Shown: positions 55,004 to 64,000 of the stretch, in pieces
Position numbering within the stretch: position 1 is the stretch's first letter
Layout: every line of letters begins with the position of its first letter
Translations under genes and position numbers: made by a program
Origin: Dictyoglomus sp. NZ13-RE01
GTDB lineage: Bacteria; Dictyoglomota; Dictyoglomia; Dictyoglomales; Dictyoglomaceae
Direction of reading: 5' to 3'
DNA: 64,000 nt
Assembly: GCA_002878375.1 (NCBI GenBank)
Contig: NIRF01000001.1
Span: 414,056-478,055 of the forward strand
The notes under the pieces: generated by a model
What the model was told of the DNA's origin: nothing
The model's database searches: none
The model's input: only the letters and a program-made list of their open reading frames with translations

Positions 55004-56274
55004 AAATAGGGTTTTTAGGCGGAGGACAAGTGGGGCAAGCTCTCTGGGAAGTTATTCAAAAAGAGAATGAGAATATTTTGAATCTAATAGGGGAACCTTT
55101 AGAGGTTAAAAAAATTTTAGTGAGGGATTTAAACAAGAATAGATTAATCCCTAAATATTATCTAACAGATAATCCAGACGAAATATTATACGACCCAGAA
55201 ATAAAATTAGTCGTTGAAGTAATGGGTGGAGTTGAACCAGCAAGCCTATATATACAAAAGGCTTTAGAAAACAAGAAATTTGTTGTAACTGCAAATAAAG
55301 AGGTTATAGCAACAAATGGAGATAAATTATTCAACTTGGCCAGGAAAATGGGAGTAGATCTCGGATTTGAGGCAAGTGTAGGTGGAGGTATTCCACTAAT
55401 TAAGGCAATAAAAGAAGGGTTAGTTGTAGATAAAATCAAAGAAATATGGTCCATACTAAATGGAACAACTAATTATATATTAACCCAAATGGAAGAATCC
55501 CATAAAGATTTTTCTTCTATTCTTAAAGAAGCACAAGAAAAAGGGTATGCGGAGCCAGATCCTTATAAAGACATTTCTGGATTAGATTCTACCTATAAAC
55601 TTGCCATATTAAGCTCCTTAGCTTTTCATACTAATGTGAAACCTGAAAATATCTTTAGAGAAGGAATCGAAAATATCTCTATAAGAGATATAGAATATGC
55701 GAAATCTTTAGGATATACAATAAAATTACTCGCAATTGCAAAGGAGGATAACGGTTCATTAGAAGTAAGGGTTCATCCTACAATGATATCCCAAAATAAC
55801 CTTCTTTCTTCTGTGAGAGGGGTTAATAATGCAGTTTTATTTAAAGAAGAAAGACGAGGAGACATAATTTTATATGGACCTGGTGCAGGTCCAAAACCAA
55901 CTGCCATGGCTCTTTTGTCTGATATTATTGAGTTAAGCTACAGTATAATTCATTCTTCCCCAAGATACTACAATTTTGCTTATTTATATCCACCTAAAAT
56001 TAAACCATGGGAAGAGATAAAAACCCGATATTATATGAGATTCTGGGCTAAGGATAAACCAGGTGTTCTCGCACAAATTGCGAAAATATTGGGCGATAAT
56101 CATATTAGTATTGCTTCAGTTATCCAAAAAGAAACAAATCTTGAGTTTGAAAAGGCAGAAATTGTAATTCTCACCCATATAACTTGTGAAAGAAACATGC
56201 AAAAAGCCATAGAAGAAATAAAAACCTTGCCAATTATTGAAGAATGGAGTTCTTTAATAAGAATTGAGGTGTAA
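55000..56274 (+). CDS. hom: Homoserine dehydrogenase with ACT domain
   Basis: The enzyme reduces aspartate semialdehyde to homoserine. The NAD(P)-binding start is [51 protein letters not shown] and [13 protein letters not shown] are the catalytic-domain motifs. The last 80 residues ([34 protein letters not shown]) are an ACT domain, probably for feedback control by threonine. It is 424 residues. It overlaps lysA as ATGA and is 2 bp before thrC. Confidence 0.96.
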   Translation: MKIGFLGGGQVGQALWEVIQKENENILNLIGEPLEVKKILVRDLNKNRLIPKYYLTDNPDEILYDPEIKLVVEVMGGVEPASLYIQKALENKKFVVTANKEVIATNGDKLFNLARKMGVDLGFEASVGGGIPLIKAIKEGLVVDKIKEIWSILNGTTNYILTQMEESHKDFSSILKEAQEKGYAEPDPYKDISGLDSTYKLAILSSLAFHTNVKPENIFREGIENISIRDIEYAKSLGYTIKLLAIAKEDNGSLEVRVHPTMISQNNLLSSVRGVNNAVLFKEERRGDIILYGPGAGPKPTAMALLSDIIELSYSIIHSSPRYYNFAYLYPPKIKPWEEIKTRYYMRFWAKDKPGVLAQIAKILGDNHISIASVIQKETNLEFEKAEIVILTHITCERNMQKAIEEIKTLPIIEEWSSLIRIEV

Positions 56275-56276
56275 AA

Positions 56277-57323
56277 ATGATTAAAGGAGTATTGTTCAAA
56301 TATAAAGATTATCTTCCAGTTACCGATAAAACTCCTATGATAACCTTACATGAAGGAGACACTCCACTTATCTTTGCTAAAAACCTAAGCAAAGAATATA
56401 AAATCAATGTTTACCTAAAGTACGAAGGTCTGAATCCCACATGTTCCTTTAAGGATAGAGGAATGGTTGTTGCAGTAGCAAAAGCATTAGAAGAGGGTAC
56501 TAAAGCTATAATATGTGCATCAACTGGGAATACTGCAGCCTCAGCAGCAGCCTACGCTGCATTATCGAATATTAAATCCTATGTACTTTTGCCCAAAAAT
56601 GCTATTGCCTTAGGTAAATTGGCACAGGCGATTATGTATGGTGCGGAGGTAATTAGTATAGATGGCAATTTTGACTCTGCCTTAAAACTTGTAAGAGAAA
56701 TATCCAATATTTATCCTGTTACAATAGTTAACTCAATAAATCCCTATAGAATAGAGGGACAAAAAACTGCAGCTTTTGAAATTTGTGATGTGCTTAATAA
56801 AAATCCTGAATTTTTAGCTATACCTGTAGGAAACGCTGGGAATATTACAGCATATTGGAAAGGCTTTAAAGAATATTACAATCTTGGGAAAATAAAAGCT
56901 CTTCCCAAATTATTAGGCTTTCAAGCAGAGGGATCAGCTCCACTTGTAGTAGGACATCCCATTGAAAATCCTGAAACAATTGCCACAGCAATAAGAATTG
57001 GAAATCCAGCAAGTGGAGAAAAGGCATTACAAGCAATAAGAGAGTCAAACGGAATTATTGATACTGTATCTGATGATGAGATATTATCTGCTCAAAGAGA
57101 GTTAGCCTCTAAAGAGGGTATATTTGTAGAACCAGCCTCTGCTGCTTCTTGGGCAGGGGTTAAAAAGATTTTAAGAGAAAAGAAAATAAAACTTGAAGGA
57201 GACGTTGTTTGCGTTTTGACAGGACATGGACTCAAAGATCCAGATATAGCATTAAAATTTGCAAAGATCTCTAAGGAAATAAAACCAAGCCTAAACGAAT
57301 TAATGAAGATTTTAGAACAATGA
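56277..57323 (+). CDS. thrC: Threonine synthase
   Basis: The final step of threonine synthesis, from O-phosphohomoserine. A fold type II PLP enzyme of 348 residues: the PLP lysine lies in [18 protein letters not shown], with [36 protein letters not shown] and [15 protein letters not shown]. It is the short bacterial form without the long N-terminal domain. It overlaps thrB by 4 bp. Confidence 0.96.
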   Translation: MIKGVLFKYKDYLPVTDKTPMITLHEGDTPLIFAKNLSKEYKINVYLKYEGLNPTCSFKDRGMVVAVAKALEEGTKAIICASTGNTAASAAAYAALSNIKSYVLLPKNAIALGKLAQAIMYGAEVISIDGNFDSALKLVREISNIYPVTIVNSINPYRIEGQKTAAFEICDVLNKNPEFLAIPVGNAGNITAYWKGFKEYYNLGKIKALPKLLGFQAEGSAPLVVGHPIENPETIATAIRIGNPASGEKALQAIRESNGIIDTVSDDEILSAQRELASKEGIFVEPASAASWAGVKKILREKKIKLEGDVVCVLTGHGLKDPDIALKFAKISKEIKPSLNELMKILEQ

Positions 57324-58213
57324 TTAAGATTAAAATACCAGCTACCTCCGCAAATTTAGGACCTGGATTTGATACATTAGCAATTGCATGGAAATTATTC
57401 CTCCATATTAAAATTGATCCAAGCTATTATGGTAAAGAAATAATTTATAACACAAAATCTCAGCAGATCAAAGAAGAGGACAATTTATTCCTAAAAGCTC
57501 TTAATAGAACCTTGGAATTAATAGGTTATTCACCAAAAAATTATCTCATTGAATTAGACTCTGAAATACCAATTGGAAAAGGATTAGGAAGTAGTGCTAC
57601 TGTAATATGGGGAGGAATTTTTTCTGCTGAGATATTAGCAAAAAAAGAATTGTCAATGCATGATAGATTTAAGATTGCTTACTCCTTAGAAAATCACTTA
57701 GATAATCTATCCGCCTCCTATTTTGGAGGATTAACTATATGTACAATGGAAAATAATAATCCTAAAATAGTAAAATTTCCATATCCAGATGAACTATGTG
57801 GAGTTATTTACATTCCACCCTACTCTCTTCCTACTGAAAAGGCAAGAAAATTGCTTCCAAAACTCTATGAGAGAGACAAAGTAGTATATAACCTACAAAG
57901 TTTAGCCTTTCTACTCTCAGGTTTTCTATATAAGGATGAGAATTTATTAACCTTAGGAATTAGAGATTCAATTCATCAACCCTATAGGTTTCCATTAATT
58001 TCAGAGGTAAATATAATAAAAAAGAAAATTAATGATCTTGGAGGAATTGGTATTGTTCTTAGTGGAGCAGGACCTTCTCTACTTACTTTTGCTTTGAAAG
58101 AAAAAGCAATAAAAATAAAGAGTGGATTAGAAGAATTTATCAAAAAGGAAGGTCTAAAAGGAGAAGTTTTATTACTTGAGATATGTAAAGAAGGAATTAT
58201 AATTGAAAAATAA
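57320..58213 (+). CDS. thrB: Homoserine kinase
   Basis: A GHMP kinase of 297 residues that makes O-phosphohomoserine. Motifs: [19 protein letters not shown] at the start, [21 protein letters not shown] for ATP binding, and [18 protein letters not shown] near the end. The order hom-thrC-thrB is classical. It ends just before asd. Confidence 0.96.
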   Translation: MIKIKIPATSANLGPGFDTLAIAWKLFLHIKIDPSYYGKEIIYNTKSQQIKEEDNLFLKALNRTLELIGYSPKNYLIELDSEIPIGKGLGSSATVIWGGIFSAEILAKKELSMHDRFKIAYSLENHLDNLSASYFGGLTICTMENNNPKIVKFPYPDELCGVIYIPPYSLPTEKARKLLPKLYERDKVVYNLQSLAFLLSGFLYKDENLLTLGIRDSIHQPYRFPLISEVNIIKKKINDLGGIGIVLSGAGPSLLTFALKEKAIKIKSGLEEFIKKEGLKGEVLLLEICKEGIIIEK

Positions 58214-58226
58214 AAGGAGGGAAAAA

Positions 58227-59225
58227 ATGTCTTATAAAATTGCAGTAGTTGGGGCAACTGGTCTTGTTGGTCAAGAAATGCTAAAGATATTATGGGAAAG
58301 AAAAGTTCCAGTAAAAGAAATTTATGCCTTTGCATCATCCAGATCTGAAGGAACTTATGTTAATTTCGGTGATGAGAAAATAATAATTGAAGAAGCAAAG
58401 GCAGAAAAGATAGCAAGAGCGGATTTTGCGTTATTTTCTATAGGTGAAGAAATAAGTAAAGAGCTTTCTCCGGAAGTAGCAAAAAGAGGCACAATAGTTA
58501 TCGATAATAGCAATGCTTTTAGAATGGACCCTGATGTACCATTAGTGGTTCCTGAGGTTAATCCTGAAGATTTAAAATACCACAAGAATATCATAGCAAA
58601 TCCTAATTGCTCCACTATCCAAATGGTCGTAGCCCTTTATCCTTTGCATAAAAAATATAATTTAGAAAGGATTGTGGTTTCTACTTATCAATCAGTATCA
58701 GGAAAAGGTAAAGACGCAGTTACAGAACTTTTTGAACAAACAAGGGCTTTCTTAAATAATGAAAATATAGAGCCAAAAGTTTTCCCTTATCCCATAGCAT
58801 TTAACCTCCTACCTCATATTGATAGATTTGAAGAGAATGGATATACAAAAGAAGAAATGAAGATGGTAAGAGAAAGCCAAAAAATTATGCATATACCTAA
58901 CCTAAAGGTTACTGCGACATGCGTTAGAGTGCCAGTAGTAAGAGGACATTCAGAATCTATAACAGCCACCTTTTCTAAAGACTTTAGCTTAGAGGATGTA
59001 TATAAAATTTTATCAACAGCAAAAGGCGTAAAAGTCATAGATTCTCCTGAAGAAAATCTATATCCCTATCCTTTATTATGCGATGGAAAAGATGAGGTTT
59101 TTATAGGTAGAATTAGAAGAGATTTATTCGAGGAGAGAACTTTAAATCTTTGGGTTGTATCGGATAATATTAGAAAGGGAGCTGCTTTAAATGCTGTTCA
59201 AATATTAGAAGAATTAATAAAGTAA
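58227..59225 (+). CDS. asd: Aspartate-semialdehyde dehydrogenase
   Basis: The enzyme reduces aspartyl phosphate to the semialdehyde, the branch point of Lys, Thr and Met synthesis. NADP-binding AVVGATGLVGQEMLKIL starts it; the catalytic Cys lies in IANPNCSTIQMV, with VSTYQSVSGKGKDAVTEL and VRVPVVRGHSESITATF later. I use the ATG at 58227, which has AAAGGAGGG before it, not the in-frame ATG at 58203. The product is 332 residues. Confidence 0.96.
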   Translation: MSYKIAVVGATGLVGQEMLKILWERKVPVKEIYAFASSRSEGTYVNFGDEKIIIEEAKAEKIARADFALFSIGEEISKELSPEVAKRGTIVIDNSNAFRMDPDVPLVVPEVNPEDLKYHKNIIANPNCSTIQMVVALYPLHKKYNLERIVVSTYQSVSGKGKDAVTELFEQTRAFLNNENIEPKVFPYPIAFNLLPHIDRFEENGYTKEEMKMVRESQKIMHIPNLKVTATCVRVPVVRGHSESITATFSKDFSLEDVYKILSTAKGVKVIDSPEENLYPYPLLCDGKDEVFIGRIRRDLFEERTLNLWVVSDNIRKGAALNAVQILEELIK

Positions 59226-59237
59226 GGAGGCATAAAA

Positions 59238-60461
59238 GTGAGTCTAATAGTTCAAAAGTATGGTGGTACTTCAGTTGGAAATATTGAAAGAATTAAAAAA
59301 GTTGCAGAAAGGATAAAAAAATATCATGATCAAGGACATAAATTGGTTGTAGTAGTTTCCGCTATGGGAGATACAACCGATGAATTAATAGAAATGGCAG
59401 AAAAAATAAACAAAAATCCAAGTCCAAGAGAAATGGACGTTTTACTCTCCTCTGGGGAAAGAATATCATCCGCACTGCTCGCTATGGCCTTACAAAACTT
59501 AGGTCTTCCTGCAATATCCCTTTCAGGAAGACAAGCTGGAATATTCACTGACTCAACACACACAAAGGCACAAATTATAAATATAAATCCTGAAAGGATA
59601 CTAAAAGAGATTTCTGAAGGGAAAATAGTTGTTGTAGCAGGATTTCAAGGTTACGATTTAGAAAATAATAATGTAACTACTCTGGGAAGAGGAGGGTCCG
59701 ATGCAACAGCGGTTGCTTTAGCTTATGCAATTAAAGCGGATTTATGTGAAATCTACACAGATGTAGATGGAATCTATACTGCAGATCCAAGGATTGTACC
59801 TAATGCTAAAAAATTAGATTACATATCTTATGAAGAAATGATAGAAATGGCAAGCCAAGGAGCACAAGTTATGCAACTTAGAGCAATGGATCTTGCAGCT
59901 ACCTACAAAGTACCTATAATTGTTAGATCAAGCTTCAACGAGAACTCAGGAACTTTTATTGGGGAGGTAGAAAAAGTGGAAAAAACAAAAAAGGTTACAG
60001 GAATTGCCCATAATAAGAATATTGCTAAGATAACAATATTCGGTGTTCCTGATAAACCTGGAATAGCTTATAAAATCTTTGCTCCTCTTGGAAATATGGC
60101 TATAAATGTGGATGATATTGTTCAAAATGTTAGTAAAGAAGGAATTACTGATATTTCTTTTACTGTACCAGAAAAAGAGCTTGAAAAAGCTTTAGAAGTA
60201 GTTAACAATGTTGCAAAAGAAATAAATGCTAATGGAGTAATTTATGATAGCAATGTAGGAAAGGTATCTATTGTTGGTTGGGGGATGCAAGGAACCCCTG
60301 GAATAGCAGCAAAAATGTTTGGTATTTTAGCTGAAAACAATATAAATATTGAAATGATAACAACATCTGAGATTAAAATTACATGCATTATAAGGAGAGA
60401 ACTTGTTGAAAAAGCGGTAAGAGCACTTCATGAAGGATTTAATTTAGGGGAAGAGAGTTAA
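59238..60461 (+). CDS. lysC: Aspartate kinase
   Basis: The first enzyme of the aspartate family. KYGGTSVGNIERI is the kinase signature, with GRGGSDATAVALAYAIKADLCEIYTDVDGIYTADPRI after it. The C-terminal 150 residues hold two ACT domains (FGVPDKPGIAYKIFAPLGN; VGWGMQGTPGIAAKMFGILAENNINIEMITTSEIKITC), the usual site of lysine/threonine feedback. It begins at GTG after AAGGAGG and has 407 residues. A terminator overlaps its stop codon. Confidence 0.96.
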   Translation: MSLIVQKYGGTSVGNIERIKKVAERIKKYHDQGHKLVVVVSAMGDTTDELIEMAEKINKNPSPREMDVLLSSGERISSALLAMALQNLGLPAISLSGRQAGIFTDSTHTKAQIININPERILKEISEGKIVVVAGFQGYDLENNNVTTLGRGGSDATAVALAYAIKADLCEIYTDVDGIYTADPRIVPNAKKLDYISYEEMIEMASQGAQVMQLRAMDLAATYKVPIIVRSSFNENSGTFIGEVEKVEKTKKVTGIAHNKNIAKITIFGVPDKPGIAYKIFAPLGNMAINVDDIVQNVSKEGITDISFTVPEKELEKALEVVNNVAKEINANGVIYDSNVGKVSIVGWGMQGTPGIAAKMFGILAENNINIEMITTSEIKITCIIRRELVEKAVRALHEGFNLGEES

Positions 60462-60475
60462 ACTCTTCCCCTTTT
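60447..60475 (+). terminator. Rho-independent terminator at the end of lysC
   Basis: GGGGAAGAG and CTCTTCCCC (9 bp stem) flank a 7-base loop that contains the lysC stop codon TAA, followed by TTTT. The last lysC codons form the 5' arm. It ends the aspartate-family operon facing the convergent rplL. Confidence 0.9.
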
Positions 60476-60481
60476 ATCAAC

Positions 60482-60856
60482 CTACTTAATCTCTACTACT
60501 GCACCCTCTGCTTCTAATTTCTTCTTAATATCTTCTGCTTCTTCTTTACTTACTCCTTCCTTAACTGGCTTTGGTGTAGAATCTACTAAGTCCTTTGCTT
60601 CTTTTAAACCAAGTCCTGTAACCTCACGTACAACTTTTAGTACCTTTATCTTATTGGGTCCTGCATCTTTTAGAATAACATCAAAAGTAGTTTTTTCCTC
60701 AACTGGTGCTGCAGCTGCCCCAGGAGCAGCAGTTGCAACAGCTGCAACAGGCATTGCTGCACTTACTCCAAACTCTTCCTCTAAAGCTTTTACTAACTCT
60801 ACAAGCTCTAATACTTTCATCTCTTTGATTGCCTGAATAATTTCCTCTTTGTTCAT
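60482..60856 (-). CDS. rplL: 50S ribosomal protein L7/L12
   Basis: The stalk protein that binds translation factors. The N-terminal dimer domain ([31 protein letters not shown]) is followed by an Ala-rich hinge and the C-terminal domain ending [43 protein letters not shown]. It is 124 residues. Downstream comes the convergent lysC, so rpoBC does not follow here as it does in most bacteria. Confidence 0.97.
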   Translation of the reverse strand: MNKEEIIQAIKEMKVLELVELVKALEEEFGVSAAMPVAAVATAAPGAAAAPVEEKTTFDVILKDAGPNKIKVLKVVREVTGLGLKEAKDLVDSTPKPVKEGVSKEEAEDIKKKLEAEGAVVEIK

Positions 60857-60874
60857 CTCTTCAACTCCTCCTTA

Positions 60875-61405
60875 TTATTCTGAAATTTTTTCTTTTTCAT
60901 TCTTAATAGCATTTAAAGTCCACACTAATTTATTAACAGGCCAGTTTAAGCTCATAACAAGTCTTGTTAAAGGAGCGCTTATACTGCCTATTAATTGTGA
61001 CAATAAAACTTCTTTTGGTGGTAAGTTTGCAAGAGCTTTTATCTCTTCAGCATTATATAACTCTCCTTCAACAATACCACCTTTGAGCTTTAACTTCTCA
61101 TGCTCTTTAGAAAAGTCCAACAAAATTTTTAATGTAGTAAAAGGATCATTATAACAATAGGTAAATGCTGTGGGACCAACTAAATAGTCCTCCACGTTCT
61201 TACTGGGCATAAATTTCTTAAAAGCCCTTAATGCTAACGTATTTTTGACAACTCTGTATTCTGCTCCAACTCCTCTTAACTTTGCCCTTAACTGAGTAAG
61301 ATCTGCAACCGTTAGACCACTAAACTCAGTAAATATTACACTATTTGCTTTTGAAAGCTTTTCGTAGATCTCCTCTACTTTTAGTTCTTTCTCTGGCTTC
61401 GGCAA
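60875..61405 (-). CDS. rplJ: 50S ribosomal protein L10
   Basis: L10 anchors L7/L12 dimers to the ribosome. NSVIFTEFSGLTVADLTQLRAKLRGVGAEYRVVKNTLALRAF is the L10 signature, and the C-terminal helix (LTRLVMSLNWPVNKLVWTLNAIKNEKEK) binds L12. It is 176 residues. It begins at a TTG codon with GGAGGTGAGAGA ahead, and is preceded by an attenuator hairpin and an L10-type leader. Confidence 0.96.
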   Translation of the reverse strand: MPKPEKELKVEEIYEKLSKANSVIFTEFSGLTVADLTQLRAKLRGVGAEYRVVKNTLALRAFKKFMPSKNVEDYLVGPTAFTYCYNDPFTTLKILLDFSKEHEKLKLKGGIVEGELYNAEEIKALANLPPKEVLLSQLIGSISAPLTRLVMSLNWPVNKLVWTLNAIKNEKEKISE

Positions 61406-61424
61406 TCTCTCACCTCCTTCTCAT

Positions 61425-61462
61425 TTTAAAAACATAAGGAAAGCCTTCTGGCTTTCCTTATG
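61425..61462 (-). terminator. Attenuator hairpin before rplJ
   Basis: The minus strand has a perfect 13 bp stem (CATAAGGAAAGCC and its complement, 61433-61445 and 61450-61462), a 4-base loop and then TTTTTAAAA. It lies between rplA and rplJ, just ahead of the rplJ ribosome binding site. It should end some transcripts coming from rplKA. Confidence 0.88.
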
Positions 61463-61464
61463 GA

Positions 61465-61545
61465 AATTACTATTTTTATATCTTAAGGTAACCAGTAAGG
61501 CCTACGTAGGATTTAAAAACCTACGGTCTTGGGCCCCAATATTTA
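61465..61545 (-). ncRNA. L10-type ribosomal protein leader
   Basis: Upstream of rplJ, the minus-strand RNA has CCAAGACCGTAGG, a short loop, and CCTACGTAGGCC, forming the 6 bp stem CGTAGG/CCTACG (61520-61525 with 61505-61510). CCAAGACCGTAGG is the form known from L10 leader RNAs that bind L10-L12 for feedback control. I recognise this by eye; a covariance-model search would confirm it. Confidence 0.75.
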
Positions 61546-61560
61546 ATTTTTTATTCTATT

Positions 61561-62289
61561 TTAGGCAACTTCCTCCCTACGTAATACTTCTGTTAAATTC
61601 TTAGTATCTATTGGTATACTAGGTCCCATTGATGGGGATATATAAACACTCTTAAAGTATTGTCCCTTTGCAGTAGCAGGCTTAAGCTTTAAAATTGTAT
61701 ATAGAGCAGTAACTAAGTTTTTCAATAATGCCTCCTCGCTAAAAGATGCCTTACCAATGGGCATATGAATTATACCGTATCTATCTGTTCTAAATTCAAC
61801 TTTCCCCGACTTATACTCTTTTACCGTTTTGTATATATCTTGAGTAACAGTACCACTCTTAGGATTGGGCATTAGTCCTCTTGGTCCTAAAATTTTTCCT
61901 AACCTTGAAGGGATCTTTAAGGTACCCATAATATCTGGTGTTGCTATTGCTACATCAAAATCTAACCATCCTCCCTCAATCTGTTTTACTAAATCCTCTC
62001 CTCCTACATAATCTGCTCCTGCTTCTCTTGCCTCCTGAGCCTTCTCTCCTTCAGCAAAAACCAAAACCTTCTTCTCCTTACCAGTCCCATAAGGTAAGAC
62101 TACTGTACCTCTTACCTGTTGATCCGCATGTCTTGGATCAACCCCTAATCTTACAGAAAGATTAATAGTTTCATCAAATTTAGCATTAGCCAACTTCTTT
62201 ACCAGACTAACTGCTTCTTCCAAGGAATATTGCTTATTGGGCTCAATCAATGTTAAAAGCTGTAAATATCTTTTTCCATGTTTTGCCAT
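61561..62289 (-). CDS. rplA: 50S ribosomal protein L1
   Basis: L1 forms the mobile stalk at the E site. Key stretches are [73 protein letters not shown] and [21 protein letters not shown]. It is 242 residues. It lies between rplK and rplJ. In other bacteria L1 can repress its own message by binding near rplK. Confidence 0.97.
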   Translation of the reverse strand: MAKHGKRYLQLLTLIEPNKQYSLEEAVSLVKKLANAKFDETINLSVRLGVDPRHADQQVRGTVVLPYGTGKEKKVLVFAEGEKAQEAREAGADYVGGEDLVKQIEGGWLDFDVAIATPDIMGTLKIPSRLGKILGPRGLMPNPKSGTVTQDIYKTVKEYKSGKVEFRTDRYGIIHMPIGKASFSEEALLKNLVTALYTILKLKPATAKGQYFKSVYISPSMGPSIPIDTKNLTEVLRREEVA

Positions 62290-62308
62290 TTAAGACTCCT
62301 CCTTATTT

Positions 62309-62734
62309 TTATCCTTCAACAATCTCAATCCCCATACTTCTTGCAGTACCTGCTATTATTCTCATAGCAGCTTCTATATCATTAGCATTCAAATCTTTCA
62401 TTTTAATTTCTGCAATTTCTCTTAATTTGCTCTTTGTTATTTTACCAATCTTATTTTTATTTGGCTCTCCCGAGCCTTTTTCAGCTCCCACAGCCTTCTT
62501 AAGAAGTTCTGAAGCAGGGGGTGTTTTTGTTACAAAAGTAAAACTCCTATCTTCGTAAATAGTTATTTCTACAGGAATGATTCCTTCTTGTCCTGCAGTA
62601 GCAGCATTATATGCCTTACAAAATTCCATAATATTTACTCCATATTGACCTAAAGCAGGTCCAACAGGTGGAGCTGGTGTTGCCTTCCCTGCAGTCAAAT
62701 TTAATTTAACTTTACCAACTACTTTTTTTGGCAA
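62309..62734 (-). CDS. rplK: 50S ribosomal protein L11
   Basis: L11 binds 23S rRNA at the factor-binding centre. [36 protein letters not shown] is the signature; [38 protein letters not shown] ends it. It is 141 residues and starts at a TTG codon with AAGGAGGG before it. Confidence 0.97.
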   Translation of the reverse strand: MPKKVVGKVKLNLTAGKATPAPPVGPALGQYGVNIMEFCKAYNAATAGQEGIIPVEITIYEDRSFTFVTKTPPASELLKKAVGAEKGSGEPNKNKIGKITKSKLREIAEIKMKDLNANDIEAAMRIIAGTARSMGIEIVEG

Positions 62735-62748
62735 TTTTAATTCCCTCC

Positions 62749-63288
62749 TTAATCAGTTTTTTCTACTTGAGAATGATCGATCTCTGTAGGAGTTTCTCTC
62801 CCAAATATAGAGAGTAAAACAACCACAGTTCCTTTTTCTGGATACACTTCCTCAACTCTTCCCTCATATCCCATAAAGGGACCACTTTTTATATATACTT
62901 TATCGCCTTTTTTAACTTTAAGCTCTGGCTTTATTTCCTTTTGCTCTATAAACTTTCTAATCCAATGTTCCTCCTCCGGATTTAGAGGACTGGGCTTTCC
63001 TTGTGCTCCTACAAAGCCAGTAACACCCGCTGTATTTCTAATCAATCTTTGAGCTTCTTCGTCGTCAACCATTTTAATGAACAAATAGCCTGGGAAAACC
63101 TTCTTTGACTGAATTATCTTTCTTCCACCTCTAACAACCATTACCTTCTCTTCAGGAACAATTATCTCAAAAATTTTATCATCCAAATGTAATAATTTTA
63201 TCTGTCTCTCTATAATTGCTTTTACCTTATGTTCATGCCCTGCTAACGTATGTATCACATACCATTTAGCCTCAGACATAGATATCAT
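62749..63288 (-). CDS. nusG: Transcription antitermination factor NusG
   Basis: NusG binds RNA polymerase and links it to Rho or ribosomes. The N-terminal domain is [26 protein letters not shown] through [32 protein letters not shown]; the KOW domain [34 protein letters not shown] follows. It is 179 residues from the ATG at 63288; a second ATG lies at 63279. It follows secE by 8 bp. Confidence 0.96.
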   Translation of the reverse strand: MISMSEAKWYVIHTLAGHEHKVKAIIERQIKLLHLDDKIFEIIVPEEKVMVVRGGRKIIQSKKVFPGYLFIKMVDDEEAQRLIRNTAGVTGFVGAQGKPSPLNPEEEHWIRKFIEQKEIKPELKVKKGDKVYIKSGPFMGYEGRVEEVYPEKGTVVVLLSIFGRETPTEIDHSQVEKTD

Positions 63289-63296
63289 ATTCCTTT

Positions 63297-63518
63297 CTAA
63301 CCTGCAAATCTTCCTAATATTAATGATGTTAATGCGCTAAAAATAAAATCATAAAAAGCAATAAGAGCAATTAAAAATATAAGCATTACCCCTAAGGCAA
63401 GAGAAAGTTTTAATACCTTGTCTCTATCGGGCCATAAAACCTTTTTTAACTCCGCCTTTTCATTTATCCAGAAGTTTCTTATTCTGTCTTTTAAAGTCAA
63501 TTTACTTTTTACTGCCAT
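63297..63518 (-). CDS. secE: Preprotein translocase subunit SecE
   Basis: A 73-residue protein with one membrane helix (LSLALGVMLIFLIALIAFYDFIF) preceded by the amphipathic RIRNFWINEKAELKKVLWPDRDKV, typical of small SecE. It stabilises SecY in the translocon. It lies between tRNA-Trp and nusG, the usual order. Confidence 0.95.
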   Translation of the reverse strand: MAVKSKLTLKDRIRNFWINEKAELKKVLWPDRDKVLKLSLALGVMLIFLIALIAFYDFIFSALTSLILGRFAG

Positions 63519-63542
63519 ATTAAACCTCTCTCATATAAATTT

Positions 63543-63619
63543 TGGCAGGCCCGGCAGGGCTCGAACCTGCAACCCCCGGATTTGGAGTCCGGTGCTCTCC
63601 CTATTAGAGCTACGGGCCT
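63543..63619 (-). tRNA. tRNA-Trp (anticodon CCA)
   Basis: The acceptor stem is AGGCCCG/CGGGCCT with discriminator G; the anticodon stem is CCGGA/TCCGG with loop CTCCAAA (anticodon CCA); the T-arm is GCAGGTTCGAGCCCTGC. The CCA end is encoded (63543-63545). Its first base lies inside the rpmG stop codon. Confidence 0.96.
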
Positions 63620-63767
63620 ACCTCACCTCACGATGAATAGTATGTTTTCTACATTTTGGGCAATATTTTCGTAGTTCTAATCTATCGGGATCATTCTTCT
63701 TATTCTTTTCAGTTATATAATTCCTATTTTTACATTCAGAGCATGCTAAAGTTACTTGTACTCTCAT
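63618..63767 (-). CDS. rpmG: 50S ribosomal protein L33
   Basis: I found this 49-residue gene by translating the gap between tuf and tRNA-Trp. The product starts [23 protein letters not shown] and has a second CPKC pair, so it is the zinc-binding form of L33, ending [19 protein letters not shown] lies before the ATG. The TAG stop (63618-63620) overlaps the first two bases of tRNA-Trp, so processing of the tRNA would remove the stop from the message. Confidence 0.95.
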   Translation of the reverse strand: MRVQVTLACSECKNRNYITEKNKKNDPDRLELRKYCPKCRKHTIHREVR

Positions 63768-63780
63768 AGCTCATCCCTTC

Positions 63781-64000
63781 TTACTCTATAATTTTAGTTA
63801 CCACGCCAGCTCCTACAGTTTTTCCTCCCTCTCTTATAGCAAACCTTAATCCTTCCTCTAATGCAACTGGCTTTATCAACTTTACTTCCATCTCTATATT
63901 GTCCCCTGGCATCACCATCTGTACTCCCTCGGGTAACTTTATCTCACCTGTTACATCTGTAGTCCTGAAGTAAAATTGTGGCTTGTACCCACTGAAAAAT
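63781..64000 (-). CDS. tuf: Elongation factor Tu (C-terminal part only; N-terminus beyond the window)
   Basis: About 72 residues of the third domain are visible: [69 protein letters not shown] and the stop TAA (63781-63783). This is the ending of bacterial EF-Tu, which brings aminoacyl-tRNA to the ribosome. It is followed by rpmG after 13 bp, as in many thermophiles. Confidence 0.97.
   Translation of the reverse strand, partial: FFSGYKPQFYFRTTDVTGEIKLPEGVQMVMPGDNIEMEVKLIKPVALEEGLRFAIREGGKTVGAGVVTKIIE

Noticed and set aside
60447-60475. Use of the lysC hairpin as a terminator for rplL too
   Set aside because: On the minus strand the stem is followed by TAAATTAAA, not a run of T, so bidirectional action is not supported.
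1-64000. Prophage, insertion sequence, CRISPR array, rRNA or replication origin
   Set aside because: I saw no transposase, integrase, direct-repeat array, rRNA sequence or DnaA-box cluster anywhere in the window.

Overview
This window is one 64 kb block of a bacterial chromosome with low G+C content. Genes are packed tightly and many overlap by 4 bp. There are no insertion sequences, phage genes, CRISPR arrays or rRNA genes. The A+T-rich codon use, thermophile-style proteins (type-4 uracil-DNA glycosylase, protein repair, polyamine synthesis, SpeE and SpeH of thermophilic type), the tmRNA tag ANTNLALAA and the gene order all point to a thermophilic anaerobe of the Dictyoglomus type. The assignment to that genus is an inference from gene content; no database search was run.

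Layout. At 1-950 there is a partial DUF2062 membrane protein and a HIT hydrolase. A tRNA-Leu follows on the plus strand. From 1,088 to 9,854 the minus strand carries phosphofructokinase, acetyl-CoA carboxyltransferase (accDA), dnaE, a small unknown gene, uracil-DNA glycosylase, pcm, an aminopropyltransferase and acylphosphatase. Two tRNA-Pro genes separate this from a long minus-strand run (10,057-26,047). That run holds the division and shape genes (minCDE, mrdA, mreBCD, maf), envelope glycosylation genes (wecG/tagA, csaB, wecB), prfB with its +1 programmed frameshift, secA, hpf, comF, speB and speH. A strong promoter lies in front of speH.

From 26,134 to 42,152 there is a second minus-strand run. 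It holds a ClpP-fold membrane protease, a rhomboid protease, ridA, rdgB and rph, then a cluster for glutamate breakdown through 3-methylaspartate: glmS, glmL, glmE, mal, an AtuA/DUF1446 protein, DUF4387, a two-subunit class I fumarase or mesaconase, and an unassigned P-loop protein. Upstream of this come an M20 peptidase, murI, a cell-wall amidase that appears to start at AUU, ssrA (tmRNA) and smpB. From 42,172 to 48,837 lie galE, a Wzz-type chain-length protein, two SLBB polysaccharide export proteins (one with a frameshift) and an MglA/MglB GTPase pair. From 48,903 to 52,696 lies rpsF-ssb-rpsR-DUF2232-rplI-dnaB.

At 52.8 kb back-to-back promoters switch the direction. On the plus strand lies an aspartate-family operon (ilvE-lysA-hom-thrC-thrB-asd-lysC) ending in a clear terminator. 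It converges on the minus-strand translation operon tuf-rpmG-tRNA-Trp-secE-nusG-rplK-rplA-rplJ-rplL, which has an L10-type leader and an attenuator hairpin before rplJ.

The most interesting items are the methylaspartate cluster with its three genes of unproven role, the AUU start of the amidase, the frameshifted SLBB gene with its near-identical patch shared with the neighbouring paralogue, the MglA/MglB pair next to capsule export genes, and several very tight RNA/protein gene junctions (smpB-ssrA, rpmG-tRNA-Trp, tRNA-Pro-acyP).
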